From assembly GCA_008931825.1 (NCBI GenBank), contig QXVZ01015845.1, positions 1 to 24,363 of the forward strand: DNA of 24,363 bases. The letters run 5' to 3'. The notes beneath the pieces are model-generated. The model made no database searches and was not told the DNA's origin. It saw only the letters and a list, made by a program, of their open reading frames with translations. A program made the position numbers and the translations under genes. Of the stretch, positions 11,819-23,074 are shown piece by piece; position 1 is the stretch's first letter, and each line of letters starts with the position of its first letter. Origin of the DNA: Phallusia fumigata. Its lineage: Eukaryota; Chordata; Ascidiacea; Phlebobranchia; Ascidiidae.

Positions 11819-12142
11819 TAAGGCGCGAAAGTTCAAACGTGCATTTGAGACGGTTTCCTTAACGCAAAAGCGTATAAGTTTGTTCGTGCCACAAGACATA
11901 TACTTTTGGGGTAACTTCAGTTGTTTGTAGAAAAAATACCTAAATTGGTTGGTATTAATATAACAATACGATTAAAAGANTAAGGCGCGAAAATTCAAAC
12001 GTGCATTTGAGACGGTTTCCTTAACGCAAAAGCGTATAAGTTTGTTCGTGCCACAAGACAAATACTTTTGGGGAAACTTCAGTTGTTTGTAGAAAAAATA
12101 TCTAAATTGGTTGGGTATTAATATAACAATACGATTAAAAGA
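11819..12142. repeat. Near-identical direct duplication abutting an N at 11980
   Basis: Copy 1 is 11819-11979 and copy 2 is 11981-12142. Both start taaggcgcgaaa and both finish acgattaaaaga. They differ by a few substitutions and one single-base indel. The N sits exactly at the junction, so overlapping contigs or alleles are the likely origin. No gene is seen in either copy. Confidence 0.88.
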
Positions 12143-13427
12143 CACGTTTAACATTTCCCACATTAATACAACGTCTATTTTTTAGCAAAGAAACAATACG
12201 ACGCAATTTGTTCCTGGACGACTTGCTGTGTTAAAGAAAGAAACGAAAAGGCTGTGGTGTAATGTTTACTTTTTACATTCATTTTCCTTTTCTGTGCGTG
12301 TTTGAAATGTACATTTTTTGTTGTTTATGGTTAATTACAATACTATCAAACGTAATGCCACGTTGTGTCTTTATCATAGACGTCGTAGTGTTGGTTTAGT
12401 TTACGTCGCGAGGGCGTGGGGGGATGACAGGTTTTAGACGTTGTGATTCCAGTCTTTTTTGATGTCAGAAGTACATCGAGTAACAACATAAACACGATGT
12501 TATTTTGACGAGGTGGATAGACGTTGGATCAAAGTGAATTTCTGACGTAAATACCCTTAGTTAAAAAATACGTCAAAACGACATGTAGTTTTAGACGTTT
12601 AAAAAACTTTCATATTCAACCGAAACACAACATCTAAACAACGTTCTGTTTTGACGTTGTTTTAACTGGCAATTGCGACGTCATAATCACGTTACTGTAA
12701 AGATGTCGAATCGACGATCTGTTAATCACATCGAAAAACCTTTCAAATTCAACCACCAGAAAATGTCGAAACAACGTCAAACGTTCAAACCACGTCGCAA
12801 TGCCCGCTGGGTTGGTTTTAATCCTACTTTTTTTTTAACAACAAACGATGTTTCCAATCAACAGTATTGAGGGGGACAGGTGAACAGAAGTACCCCCAAC
12901 CAAATTTTTTGGAGGGGACATGTCCCTCGGTACTTGCGTTGTGACTGCAGCGCGTTTTTCCCAGACCATCAATTGTGCACTTAATGTTTTTGCGCCTAAC
13001 GTTTGCGCAGTTATTGTACTTAGGACCGTTTTTGGGTATCAATTCTGGCATGGAGTGTTTATCTCATTATGAGTAAATTGTTCTAATTTTGACACTGTGC
13101 AGCCTACACGAGTCTTAATTAATTTTCATGTCAAAAATTGATTTGAGATGGGGCGTATTACACAAGGTTGGAAACCTCGCTTTTTTCTGTCACCTAACAA
13201 AATAAACTCAAACCAAAATCAAGTTTTAAAGAAGTTTGGTCAAGAAAATTTGGTAATTTTATTAGTTCGGCGCTGTAAAATTCAATGAACTTCTACTTTT
13301 TATGATAACTTACATAAAAGGCTACCAGCCTTTTTAACCAAGTCAGCCAATGTACACAATTCCAGTGACAATGTTTCTCTGGATGGGGTTATATCTCACA
13401 GTGATTTTTACCGGCACGTCACAGACN

Positions 13428-13547
13428 CACCAGATTATGGTTAACGGCTAAACAAAAACCGGGACATTTTGGCTGACCGGGCGGGACGCCGGGACAAAGC
13501 GTTCAACCGGGACAGTCCCGGCTAAAGCGGGACGTATGGTAAGCCTA
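13428..13547. repeat. GGGAC-rich interspersed repeat, copy B
   Basis: Second copy of the repeat at 6208-6328, with the same orientation and boundaries. It begins immediately after the N at 13427, so sequence to its left may be missing. In this copy two bases near the core are absent compared with copy A (gcgttcaaccgggac against gcgtttaaaacgggac). It occupies the point where the two copies of the surrounding duplication differ. Confidence 0.75.
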
Positions 13548-13875
13548 GCCATATGTCCCTCGGTACTTGCGTTGTGACTGCAGCGTTTTTCCCAGACCAT
13601 CAATTGTGCACTTAATGTTTTTGCGCAGTTATTGTACTTAGGACCGTTTTGGGGTATCAATTCCGGCATGGAGCGTTTATCTCATTATGAGTATATTGTT
13701 CTAATTTTGACACTGTGCGGCCTACACGAGTCTTAATTAATTTTCATGTCAAAAATTGATTTGAGATGGGGCGTGTTACACAAGGTTGGAAACCTCGCTT
13801 TTTTCTGTCACCTAACAAAATAAACTCAAACCAAAATCAAGTTTTAAAGAAGTTTGGTCAAGAAAATTTGGTAAT

Positions 13876-13881
13876 TTTATT
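13876..13881 (-). promoter_or_regulatory. Candidate poly(A) signal (AATAAA) of CFAP206
   Basis: TTTATT on the plus strand gives AATAAA on the minus strand, about 280 bases past the CFAP206 stop. The same signal appears in the duplicated copy near 13260. Assignment is by position only. Confidence 0.4.
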
Positions 13882-14158
13882 AGTTCGGCGCTGTAAAATT
13901 CAATGAACTTCTACTTTTTATGATAACTTACATAAAAGGCTACCAGCCTTTTTAACCAAGTCAGCCAATGTACACAACTCCAGTGACAATGTTTCTCTGG
14001 ATGGGGTTATATCTCACAGTGATTTTTACCGGCACGTCACAGACTAGATTAGCCAAATACGTACTGACATATTGGATAACGTTAAGACGTGTTTACATGC
14101 AAGAAAATATAAAACGCCAGAATTTTGTTGTCAGCTGTAATTCGAAGAAAAATCCACT

Positions 14159-17100
14159 TTACATTTCTTCTACGTCTCGCGTCAAATCAACTTTTACCAT
14201 CGTACGGATACCTCGGATTCCACGCAAACCGGCAAGAAAAACCTGAAAATTCGCTCATTTAAACACGTTAAGTTTTCCCACAATGAACATGAGTATAGGT
14301 GTAAGAAGGTTAAACAACGGGTTATAAAAATGATTGGTTTAGTTACCTACGCCATAGTTTCCAACACTAAAACATAAAATGGCCATCTGTTTTTACCCGT
14401 TAGTTAATAAGCATTGCACTTACTTGTGGTTTCGGCACATTACTTTGGCCAGTGGTTGTCGTTTGAGAAATTTGATCTTTGGGAAGGTAGACCTGTGTGG
14501 CGTTTTGGCGACGTAAATTGCTTAAGTTTGTTTGGGAAGACTTTGTTATCTTCGATCGAAGATTTGCCTGTAAAAGAAGTTGTTATTTCCTCTTCCACAA
14601 AGATTAGCAACATTGAAAAGTATCTGCAGTGAGTTGGTTACCAGCTTAAGAGCCTTTCGTCGCAACTCCCATTCATTCCACTCATAATCTTTGACAATGT
14701 TATGTTCAAGAATGTGGGTGTCCGTTTGAGTTCCACTGTCAGATTTGGTGACTGGCTTTTCTATTAACTTTCCACCTTCGCCCTGTAAAAAAATGTTAAA
14801 TCGTACGATACTAGGATGACTTTGATCTTTTTTTGATTATTTAGATTTGCAGAACTGCCATTACATGCAGCAAGTATTACAAAGCGATTAATAATTTTTT
14901 CTCATTAATATATTTTTCAAATATTAAAAAATAATACTCACATTGTTGCAATGTTTGAAATTACCTGTGAATACGGTGAAATAGCAGCAAACTGCTGATG
15001 CAACTCCAACAGTTGAATCAACTCTGGTGATTTTTTGGCAGCTTCACCAACAAGGGTAATATACTCCTCTGGATTCTTGGCAAACTCATATGCTGCAGCT
15101 TTGGAGCTAAATACGTAGAGCTTTTCCTGGTATTGCATGATTCCAATATCAGGGTTTCCTAATGATGAGTAAAACGTTTAACTATCAACGATGGCCATAA
15201 CAAAAAAAAAATTGGCACTTACCAGGTAATAGTAACCTGTCATATTTGACAATTGCAAATCCACAACACCCTCTGTATTGCAGAAGTAATCTGTCATAAT
15301 TTTTGGTAGTCTCTGGAAACAACCACTGTATGGCATGATTTTCTTTAAAGTCTGCTGGATTCACTCGATTTCCTGTTTTTTACAAGTTCAAAAAAGTAAA
15401 GCACACAAGTCGGCCACTAATGTATGTATATAAAAAGGTAACAAAAGCCAATTAAAAAATAAACTCACCCATTGTCTCTAAAATCCTCTGTTCATCTGTT
15501 TTCACTGTCAAGTTTTTTATGTGTGGCGCAACAAGTTCTTCAGGAAATAGGTCTCGCTGGGTCCTTAATGGTAGTTACGTTTTTGGTACAGTGTCCTTAA
15601 TTCGACATGTTTACATTTTTGCTTACCTTGTGAATGGTTCAATGCTAGCCAAGATGTTACTTAGGACACTAAGGAGGACCATTTCATCTTGAAAGCAGGT
15701 CCATAAATGAGAAATGCTGATAAATTGGGGCTACAGAAGATAAAGGAGTGTAAATGGGAAAAAGAACTCTGTTTGTAGAAAAACAAGCTCTACTTACATA
15801 GACTTGTGCTGTAGGTACAGCAGTTTTTGATTGGACAGTTTGTTGAAGTTGTTCCATTCTTGCGCTTAGTTGGTTTACCAACATTTCAACTTGTTGTGCA
15901 CATCCTATGATGTCATTCTTGAACAGAAACATTACTTAGTTTTGAAATTTTTTCCAAATCATTTTTTCAAACGCCAAAAGATCATCAAAACAAACCAGCA
16001 AAATTCTCAAAAAGGCTTCATGTTGTCTAACATTTATCAAGGAATCCTTTAACAGCTGAATAGGAAATTCACTTGGTGAAGGCATTGAGTCATGTTGTTG
16101 CAAGGATTCTACCAAAGTTGTATACCTATATATGATCATAGTACAAGGTTATGGTATTTTTTTACTTAGTCATTAGTACCTACCTAAACGCAGCTTGCTG
16201 GCTGTTTTGAATTTCAATGTCAACATTTTGTGTTGTAGCTGGTATTGCTTCATTTAAAATGCCAGGTACTAAAAAGCAAAAAAAATATTTAAGGTTTGTT
16301 GATAAATTAAATAATAATTTTATTTGGTTTTTGAAACTTGAGTAAAACAACTTACAATCATCAATTCCTTCACCGCCTTTTCCACATTCCTTGTTAAACA
16401 GTCTGATTCCAGAAACAATTAAAGTCAACTCCTGAAGCTGTCTTTCTTTGTCTCTCTTTGTCAGAGACATAAAAGTTCCAAGTTCAGTTTGTGGGAAAAC
16501 GCTCTGTAGCGCAGCTGTTGAGAGTAACAGGAAATTTTTACTGATGGAAAACATCATCAGGTAACCTCACCTACCAGTAGCTTCGCGAACAACAGCAATG
16601 TCAGTTGGTGAACCCAATCCAGATCTCAAAAGCACATAGGAGACAATTTTGCGGTACAGACTTTCTAGTTCTTCTCTTGTCCTGAACAAAAAATGTTCAA
16701 TCACTGGAACGCAGGGCCATGATCATTAGCAAAAAATATTGTAATGAAACAAAAAAGTATTTAAACAGAAGTTGTCAATAAGTAAATCATTTTCTGGGGT
16801 GATTCTTCAACAAGGTGAGCAATGTATTTAAAATTGTTTATTTGTTTTGAAAATACATCCATTGATGGAAAAACACACTAAATTGCTGCACAAAACAAAT
16901 ATACCTTGCTCTGCTATCTGTTATTTCCCTTGTGACAGGAGTCAACCTAGCTTCTAAAACTCTTCGATGTTCATCAAGAAACTCTCGGCGACTTGTATAG
17001 TTCATGTCAAAGTAAACTTGCATTTTTATAGTGTCAAGACTGGGTGATCTCACATCAATAAGCCTCTCCACACAGTACTAAATGACAGACAAATAAACAA

Positions 17101-17338
17101 TAAATGATTCACCATTAACCAGCGTTTTTTGTAAACAATTACTTACTTTGATTAACTTTTGTACATCATCCTTCGTTAATGTTCTGTCGACATTGAACTC
17201 ATTACGGGGGTCCAAGACAACAGCTTTTACCATAAAAGCTACCAATGTTTCCGACAGACTGTGACCCTTGCTTGCACATTCTTGCACTATCTCCCTGATA
17301 ATATTTTTTATCACGCTTTCTGCTTGAGCCCGAGACAT
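14159..17338 (-). CDS. CFAP206: CFAP206, axonemal radial-spoke protein
   Basis: Fourteen minus-strand exons: 17338-17147, 17077-16905, 16681-16575, 16514-16356, 16268-16184, 16125-15996, 15917-15798, 15730-15627, 15563-15469, 15372-15223, 15158-14965, 14782-14642, 14567-14424 and 14242-14159. Every junction is GT-AG and in phase, giving 625 residues against about 622 in human. Signature stretches include MVKAVVLDPRNEFNVDRTL, SLDTIKMQVYFDMNY, ALQSVFPQTELGTF, FNKECGKGGEGIDDLP, WLFPETTKNYDRLL, LLELHQQFAAISPYSQ and YEWNEWELRRKA, and the C-terminal LAGLRG block. In ciliates FAP206 sits at the base of radial spoke RS2 and helps dock dynein c. The protein is soluble and helical with no membrane segment. 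Introns are mostly 70-280 bp. The acceptor before exon 9 (attaag at 15564) has a poor pyrimidine tract. The gene appears intact, which implies an organism with motile cilia or flagella. Confidence 0.97.
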
Positions 17339-17524
17339 GGTTGATAGCTGTGCGGAAATATAACAACGCTTCAAATCACAACTTTCACCAATGCAGTTTA
17401 CAGCGACTGTACCAACCTAGATTTTAAGCGCTGTGCTTGTTACCATAGCATTAGATTCTCACGGGTCATTGTGAAAATAGACAATTGCCACATAAATTTA
17501 AATTTGTCCGTAAATGGTTGTAAC

Positions 17525-17874
17525 TAGGGTTGCGTCCTTTATTTTAAATGAAAATCCTTTTTTTAGTCCTATTTGTCCTTGTCCTTTATTGAGATTTGAA
17601 GGGAAACTATTTGTCCTTTATTCTGAAATCATTTGACCGGTAGTTCAATTTCCGATCAAAACAGATGTTGCGTATTATACAAGGTAGTGATGAGGCCTTT
17701 CGCAAAATCGTGCCGTAGTTGTTTATGAATGAAATCTATGTAAGAAACGTTTATCAGTAATGCTAATGTTTCATATTATTGTCAGATCGAAATGTGTACT
17801 GTGTTGAACACATGAAAAAATAGCAATTTAATTTTTTTGTCCTTTATTGTAGCTTTACGGATTTGGCTACCCAA
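17525..17874. mobile_element. hAT-like non-autonomous element with perfect 8-bp target-site duplication
   Basis: The 350-bp element starts TAGGGTTG and ends CTACCCAA, an imperfect inverted pair. It is bounded by gttgtaac at 17517-17524 and again at 17875-17882. The interior repeats the phrase gtcctttatt several times, at 17532, 17592, 17617 and near the right end. There is no transposase frame. The short degenerate termini with an 8-bp duplication are consistent with hAT. The duplication lies about 180 bp upstream of the CFAP206 start codon, in its promoter side. Confidence 0.7.
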
Positions 17875-17882
17875 GTTGTAAC

Positions 17883-19272
17883 CAGGGCGTTGGACCTGCG
17901 GATTTTACAGATCAAGTCCGGTTTTATGTAGTGTAGTTTTCTGTTTTGACAGAATTAATTCTTGAGAATGTTTGAATTGCGCATAACAAAGTCTTAACAT
18001 TACGCCAAACAATTGAAGCTGTTTACAGCCGAAAGCCAGCAATCCAAACAACTAGCGCTTGTGTTTTAAGTTTGAATAAAAAATTTCCTCAGACTTCGTC
18101 CTGTGTAATGAAGTCGGACTTGGCCCAAAAATGTGTCCAATACCCTGATTGTAACGCATATTTTTAGCTAAATACAAAGCAATTTAGTACGAGCCAACAC
18201 CAAGGATGACAGTACTGTACTGTACGAATTGTAATAGTTGTATCGTTTGTTTATTTCATTTTTAACCCGAGTTTGATCTGGATTGGATTGTCCCAACAAA
18301 CTCATCCGGGTAGGGCGAAGATCAGATTTATTAGAAGACGTTTGTTAAGCCTGACGTCAGTGGTTGTAGACTGTGGACCACAACGCAAAGAAGCAAGTAA
18401 CAGTTGTGCATAAACAAGTCACTGTCACAGAATACCAGCTAGTAAATGACATAAAATTAAATGAATGTCATGGTTCTTTGCAAAACAAAATCACTACATG
18501 GACTGCTGGAGGTAGGCTCAATCAAAACTGTTTCTGGCCTTTGGAGGTGAATTCGCATTGCAACTGGGAGAAAAACAGATGCAAAGTTACTGCTATATTT
18601 ATTCAAACAAACAATTTTATTACTACAACTAGTACACCAGATAGAAACAACAAACAAAACACTGCCCACTTTGCAACGCAAAAAGTACAAATATACCCTC
18701 ACTTTACTAGGTACAGTTGCTGTGGATTTTATTTTCCCCTCATTTGTTATGTTAGCTCACTTAAACAAGAAAAAAATCTGCAGCCATATCCTATGATTTG
18801 TGCCACTTAACGGAAATGTCTTATTCTTTTTTACTACATAGATGTGCACATTAATCAATACCAATGACATTCAACTATTAAATTCTTTGAATCAAGTTTC
18901 CAACGACTGTTGCAGAAACAATATGATAGAAATAGAAAATGCATTTATAGTGAAGATAAGGCTTTTTGCCTTGCCTAATCAACTAATAGAAAATTACAAA
19001 ATAGTAAACTACATGGGTTCAGTGTTTATAAAGATTAATATAGCATAACAAGGTTAAAAAGATTAAGTGCCTTGACAGCTACATTTACACATAAACATCA
19101 ATAAAGCAGATATGTTTGATATATTGACAAAATACTAACATACATTTTACCAACATGATGACTACGAATAACATATTTTTAGTCAGGTTTTTGCAATGGT
19201 CCAAACAACAGATTTTTATGTTAGGATGTTGAATTAAACTAGAATAGCACTAAAAATGTAAATGTTTAGCAC
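17883..19272. other. Spacer with no supported gene
   Basis: A plus-strand open frame of 145 codons (18373-18810) starts without a normal ATG, has no recognisable domain and contains a local direct repeat (KQVTV twice). I read it as chance. The stretch 19061-19112 resembles 22169-22225 and marks the downstream limit of the duplication that made the two CMTM-like genes. Confidence 0.45.
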
Positions 19273-19278
19273 TTTATT
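19273..19278 (-). promoter_or_regulatory. Candidate poly(A) signal (AATAAA) of CMTM-like gene A
   Basis: TTTATT on the plus strand reads AATAAA on the minus strand, about 370 bases after the stop codon of the CMTM-like gene at 19648-20326. Assignment is by position only. Confidence 0.45.
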
Positions 19279-19647
19279 TACTTGTCTTCCAATAAGTTAT
19301 TGACTATGTAAATGGATGATACAGATGCAAAGAACCAACAAATAACCAACAAAAACTTATATCGAATCCAATAAGTTTCATTAATTTTGCACCCAGTTGT
19401 TTTATGTTTACAACAAATTAACATGGCACCCTGAAAATGACATGGAGGAAATAGCATATTGACTGCCGCGCCAATTTGATTACTTTTCTCCTAATGTTTG
19501 CTTTTTTAAAACAACTATGTTTCAGAAACCTTATAATTGGCTTGTGAGTACACTATGTTAACACAATCACAAATCTCACCAGAGTGTGAAGACAAAGCAC
19601 CATGTATGATAAGAGCATACATAACAAGTTATCTTAAATTGCAATGT

Positions 19648-20326
19648 TCATGCAAGGTCTTGTGTTTCAGTATTTTCTTCTACCCCCTTTATATGTGACA
19701 CAGGTGAATGCCGTTTCTTGCGATCAACTATGTACACAGTGTATGCACGCCATGAACTCATTCCATACAATATAAGGGTGAGAAATCCAAATGCACTTGC
19801 AGCCTTCCCAGAGTCAGTGATAGCTCTTGCTGCCATAAGAGAGCTTCCAATGATGTACAAGACAGAAAAAAGTACACAATTAATAAGATCTGTCAATGGC
19901 CAATTGATAATTTCAATTTTTTGCTGCAGAGTAAAGGCATATATAATAAAAATGGCAGTGGTAAAAATTAATGCAGAAATGCAGACAAACTGCAAAAACT
20001 GCACTGCTGAACATGAAGTGGCACATAAACCGATTGTACCAACACAAATGGCAACAACAATATCCAAAACAATTTCAATCATCTTAAGGACCCCTGAAAA
20101 AAGTTGTTTTTAGTGCAACTCAATTCATGTATGAAAAGAGTGTATTAATATGCATACCAGTCAAAGATTTGATGTACTGCATATCCACAATAAAACCAGC
20201 AACAAAAGGTCTCCGGTCAGGTACTCTTTCAGTGGTTGGCTGGTAGGGACTTGTACTGGATATCATGGAAGCATCCATGGCACCAAAATCTTCATCATGA
20301 TGTTCAGGCCGATTTGGATCCATCAT
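19648..20326 (-). CDS. CMTM4-like MARVEL-domain protein, copy A
   Basis: Two exons, 20326-20158 and 20093-19648, join in phase 1 and give about 204 residues. The start ATG at 20326 is followed directly by a second ATG. The N-terminal tail carries SMISSTSPYQPTTE, closely matching the SMIS..SPYQPTTE motif of vertebrate CMTM4. Four membrane helices follow from about residue 61, and INWPLTDLINC before the third matches the CMTM4/6 INWxLTDL motif. The C-terminal tail is polar and shorter than in CMTM4. CMTM4 and CMTM6 are membrane proteins that stabilise surface partners such as PD-L1 in mammals; the invertebrate role is unknown. A paralogue lies about 2.7 kb to its right, in the same orientation. 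Confidence 0.85.
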
Positions 20327-21058
20327 TTAGGATTTACAAAAGAGGTACTTTTAAAAATAATCAACCCTTCTAAAAAGCAATGCACTTGTAAACGATGTAT
20401 CACACTTTGTAGTTTGTACACAATGTAAATTGCAGCGCTTTATTCTTGTCTAATTGTTTTAGACTTTGTCAGCATTTGTTTGTCAACTTATCTACAATGA
20501 AACGAACAGCAAGACAACTGTGGGTGCAGGTGTACTACCTTTCAGTGTCACCTGATGTGTGCGTGAGTCTTGTTTCTTTTTATTTCCGCACAAGGCGCCA
20601 AACAAAATGAAGTTGGTATTTTATGCTTTTGTAGTGGACTAAATTTTTATTTCATTTGTTGCGTAGCGAAAACTATCGTTTATCTATTTCACTTTGTCGC
20701 ACAATATGCACCAATTTTTACTTACAACAAGATATAACTCACAAACAAAACCATAGCTGGGTATTACTACATGTCGAACTTGGCAAATGGCAACAGAAGG
20801 TTTAAAACAAATCTTACTTCCTGTTAGAAAATTACAAGTAATTTTTTGTTTCGGCGAAAATATTCATTGGGAGAAAGTAACAACTAGGCGATGCAGCAAT
20901 TTAGTGTATGAAACATTACTACTAATAATCGCATGGAATAAAAATATTTGATATCTTTTAGATCCCGAATTGCCGTTTAGAGGTTATAGTCCAGATTATT
21001 TCACATTTACTACGCTTGCTTACAAGTTGGCAGATCATCGCCACACGCGAACATTGTT
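20327..21058. other. Upstream region of CMTM-like gene A
   Basis: Presumed promoter side of CMTM-like gene A. It is AT-rich, with no recognised coding exon on either strand and no decisive promoter motif. Confidence 0.35.
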
Positions 21059-21404
21059 GGCAGTGGTACGTTTTATGCCGTATGCAGGGTACCGTACCGT
21101 AGAAACAAATATTATTAATCTCTTTGGTAGAAGCGTATCGTACAGTCATCCATTGTTAAGAAATGAAAACGGTCCGTATCACGTACCTCGTTACCGTACT
21201 TTTGATGATTTTTGCTGCTTGTCGTACGTTAGCAGTGCACCGTACCATTGCCACCCTCGACAGTACGTGGTTCATTCATGCAATACTAGCCTACAAGGAT
21301 AACGATTCGCTGTAAAAATCATCAAAAGGTGCGATGTGGTAGTACGGCTCACCCTACGCAATAAGGTACGCACAACTCAGTACGATACCGGATATCGTAC
21401 TGCC
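21059..21404. repeat. GTAC-rich segment with nested inverted repeats
   Basis: The segment opens ggcagtggtacg and closes cgtactgcc. A perfect 15-bp inverted repeat sits inside it (cttttgatgattttt at 21199-21213 and its complement at 21314-21328). The words gtac, cgtac and taccgt recur throughout. No target-site duplication is evident. It could be a degenerate foldback or MITE-type element. A plus-strand open frame crossing it is not convincing as a gene. Confidence 0.4.
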
Positions 21405-22753
21405 ATCCTTGCAAACTTAACTTTCATTGGACTCACTGTTTGTTGTTAACTTTTTTTTTATTATTTGCTTCTTACTTCTCGTTTCTAAATTGTTTGTTTG
21501 TCTACACTACTTTACCTCACAAACAATTGTCATTTATCTCTACATCTAACCGGCTGTTTTGATGGCCACAAGGTCTTCGCTGCCCTGCGCACTTCTATCA
21601 AATATCCTTTATTTAACTAACTAGAAGTGTTTACTCTATATGCAATAACATTTATTTAAGTTTGTGTTTTTAGTTTGCAGTCTGAAGTTTCCGTGGGGTA
21701 AGTAAATGCCCATTCCCTTTTCGAAGTTCGGGCGGTTACCTTCCCACCAACATTCCGCCTAGTCGTGTTTCTCGCAATGCGCCAAACTCACTCTCTTTGG
21801 AGACCCCGTCACATAACCCTTTGTAACTACGGTGTATAGCTGCATCACGTTCAACCCCAATCCTACAACTAGTACTCTATTAACGAGTGGGAAGCAAGAA
21901 CAACAACAACAACAGTGTGTACTTTGCAACGTAAAACGTAAAAACATACCCTTTTGAAGATACCACAATATTAGAAAATACATGAATATTACAGAAAAGG
22001 TCGACTTCGGCCAGTGGATTCAATTTTTTTAAGAACCGGATCCCCTTGCCTCTCTGCGACTTTAGAAGCAAAAGCCATCAACTCCTTCTCAGGAGCAAGG
22101 AATAAGAAACAAAAAAATGCAGGCATAGAATGCTTTTTAAGCATTCTTACTCACAAACAGTGGTAAAAAGAATAAGTGCCTTGACAATAACATTTATACA
22201 TAAACACCAATAAAACAGACATTTATGTCATGCGGATAACACATTTAAATTTTTCCAACATTGATAAAATACTGTTTTCAAGTTAGTCAAGGGTGTTTTG
22301 CAACAGTTAAATTAAACCATCACAGACGGTTACTACACGATGTTATCTAAAATAAAATGCACTTCATTTTATACGATCAAACACATGATTTACTTGCAAA
22401 GAGTGTAGTTGTAACAAACTAGCAAATGACCTAACAAATATTTATGTTACAACTTTAACAAAACTCACAACAACCAGAATGATTTAATCTACAATATGTT
22501 GCACATCAACCTATTTACAAATTGTTTGCTAATAAAATTCACTTGCAGTTTAACTGCACAGATAAAAAAAACTTTGGATTCAAACAGTATGGTGACACAC
22601 CAAAGTGAATAGGCAAGAAAAGCACAGACCTAAATAGGCGAATTCAGAAATTGATGCATAAGAAGGGTTTTCTACTCTAACCACATGGGGTTTTTTCAAG
22701 TTGTAATGGTTACCTCAAGATTCATAAAAAATAATGTGTATCAAGTAAATAGT
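21405..22753. other. Spacer downstream of CMTM-like gene B
   Basis: No coding exon is supported. A short (aac)n microsatellite lies near 21898-21915. The stretch 22169-22225 (agtgccttgaca, then aacaccaataaaacagac) is homologous to 19061-19112 downstream of copy A. Confidence 0.45.
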
Positions 22754-22759
22754 TTTATT
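22754..22759 (-). promoter_or_regulatory. Candidate poly(A) signal (AATAAA) of CMTM-like gene B
   Basis: TTTATT on the plus strand gives AATAAA on the minus strand, about 320 bases past the stop of copy B, a spacing similar to that seen in copy A. Confidence 0.4.
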
Positions 22760-23074
22760 TGTGATGCTTAACTGGTTGTCAGCCGTTTGATCTATTTAGA
22801 GGGCTGAGGTAACCTCTGGGATAACAAAATTGGTGCCTAACCATAATAACCCTCTATCATCTGTGAAGTTTTAACATCAAACAACTTTCATGACAAAAAT
22901 GCATGGATAAATATTTGGTCTTTTCAATGACTAGCGGGGTAATCACTTCATTAAAGGCAATTAAAACAAATGGCACATGACCATTTCCAGCTGTGATAGT
23001 TTCATTCAAATCACTAATGTTTCCTGTTTGTTTTATCATAGCTACATTAATCTCACCAAAACACTGAGTTATCT

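Larger units (their letters stand above)
10583..12811. mobile_element. Possible 2.2-kb element with CCCAGYGGGCA termini and ACGTTG-rich arms
   Basis: The left end reads cccagtgggcacgcaacgt (10583-10601). The right end on the opposite strand reads cccagcgggcattgcgacgt. The two arms (about 10583-11039 and 12360-12811) are dense in aacgtt, acgttg and gacgtc words, as in elements with sub-terminal repeats. The interior carries an N at 11040 and duplicated sequence around the N at 11980, so the true length is unknown. No clear target-site duplication was found. The ends could instead belong to two separate truncated elements of one family. I cannot name the superfamily. Confidence 0.4.
12920..14044. 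repeat. About 500-bp direct duplication flanking an N and a GGGAC repeat
   Basis: Copy 1 (12920-13426) stops at the N at 13427. Copy 2 (13553-14044) starts just after the GGGAC-rich repeat. Both begin atgtccctcggtacttgcg and both end ccggcacgtcacagac. Copy 1 has about a dozen extra bases near 12993 (gcgcctaacgttt), plus scattered substitutions. Copy 2 runs into the 3' flank of CFAP206. Copy 1 probably represents the other haplotype of that flank, one that lacks the inserted repeat. Confidence 0.85.

Noticed and set aside
12824-13669. Two similar minus-strand open frames beginning MPELIP
   Set aside because: They arise from the two copies of the N-joined duplication and have no protein-like content.
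18373-18810. 145-codon plus-strand open frame
   Set aside because: No normal ATG at its start, no domain or family resemblance, no flanking splice signals needed to extend it, and an AT-rich composition like that of the spacer.
20970-21302. 110-codon plus-strand open frame
   Set aside because: It overlaps the GTAC-rich inverted-repeat segment and its residues mirror the repeated gtac words rather than a protein pattern.
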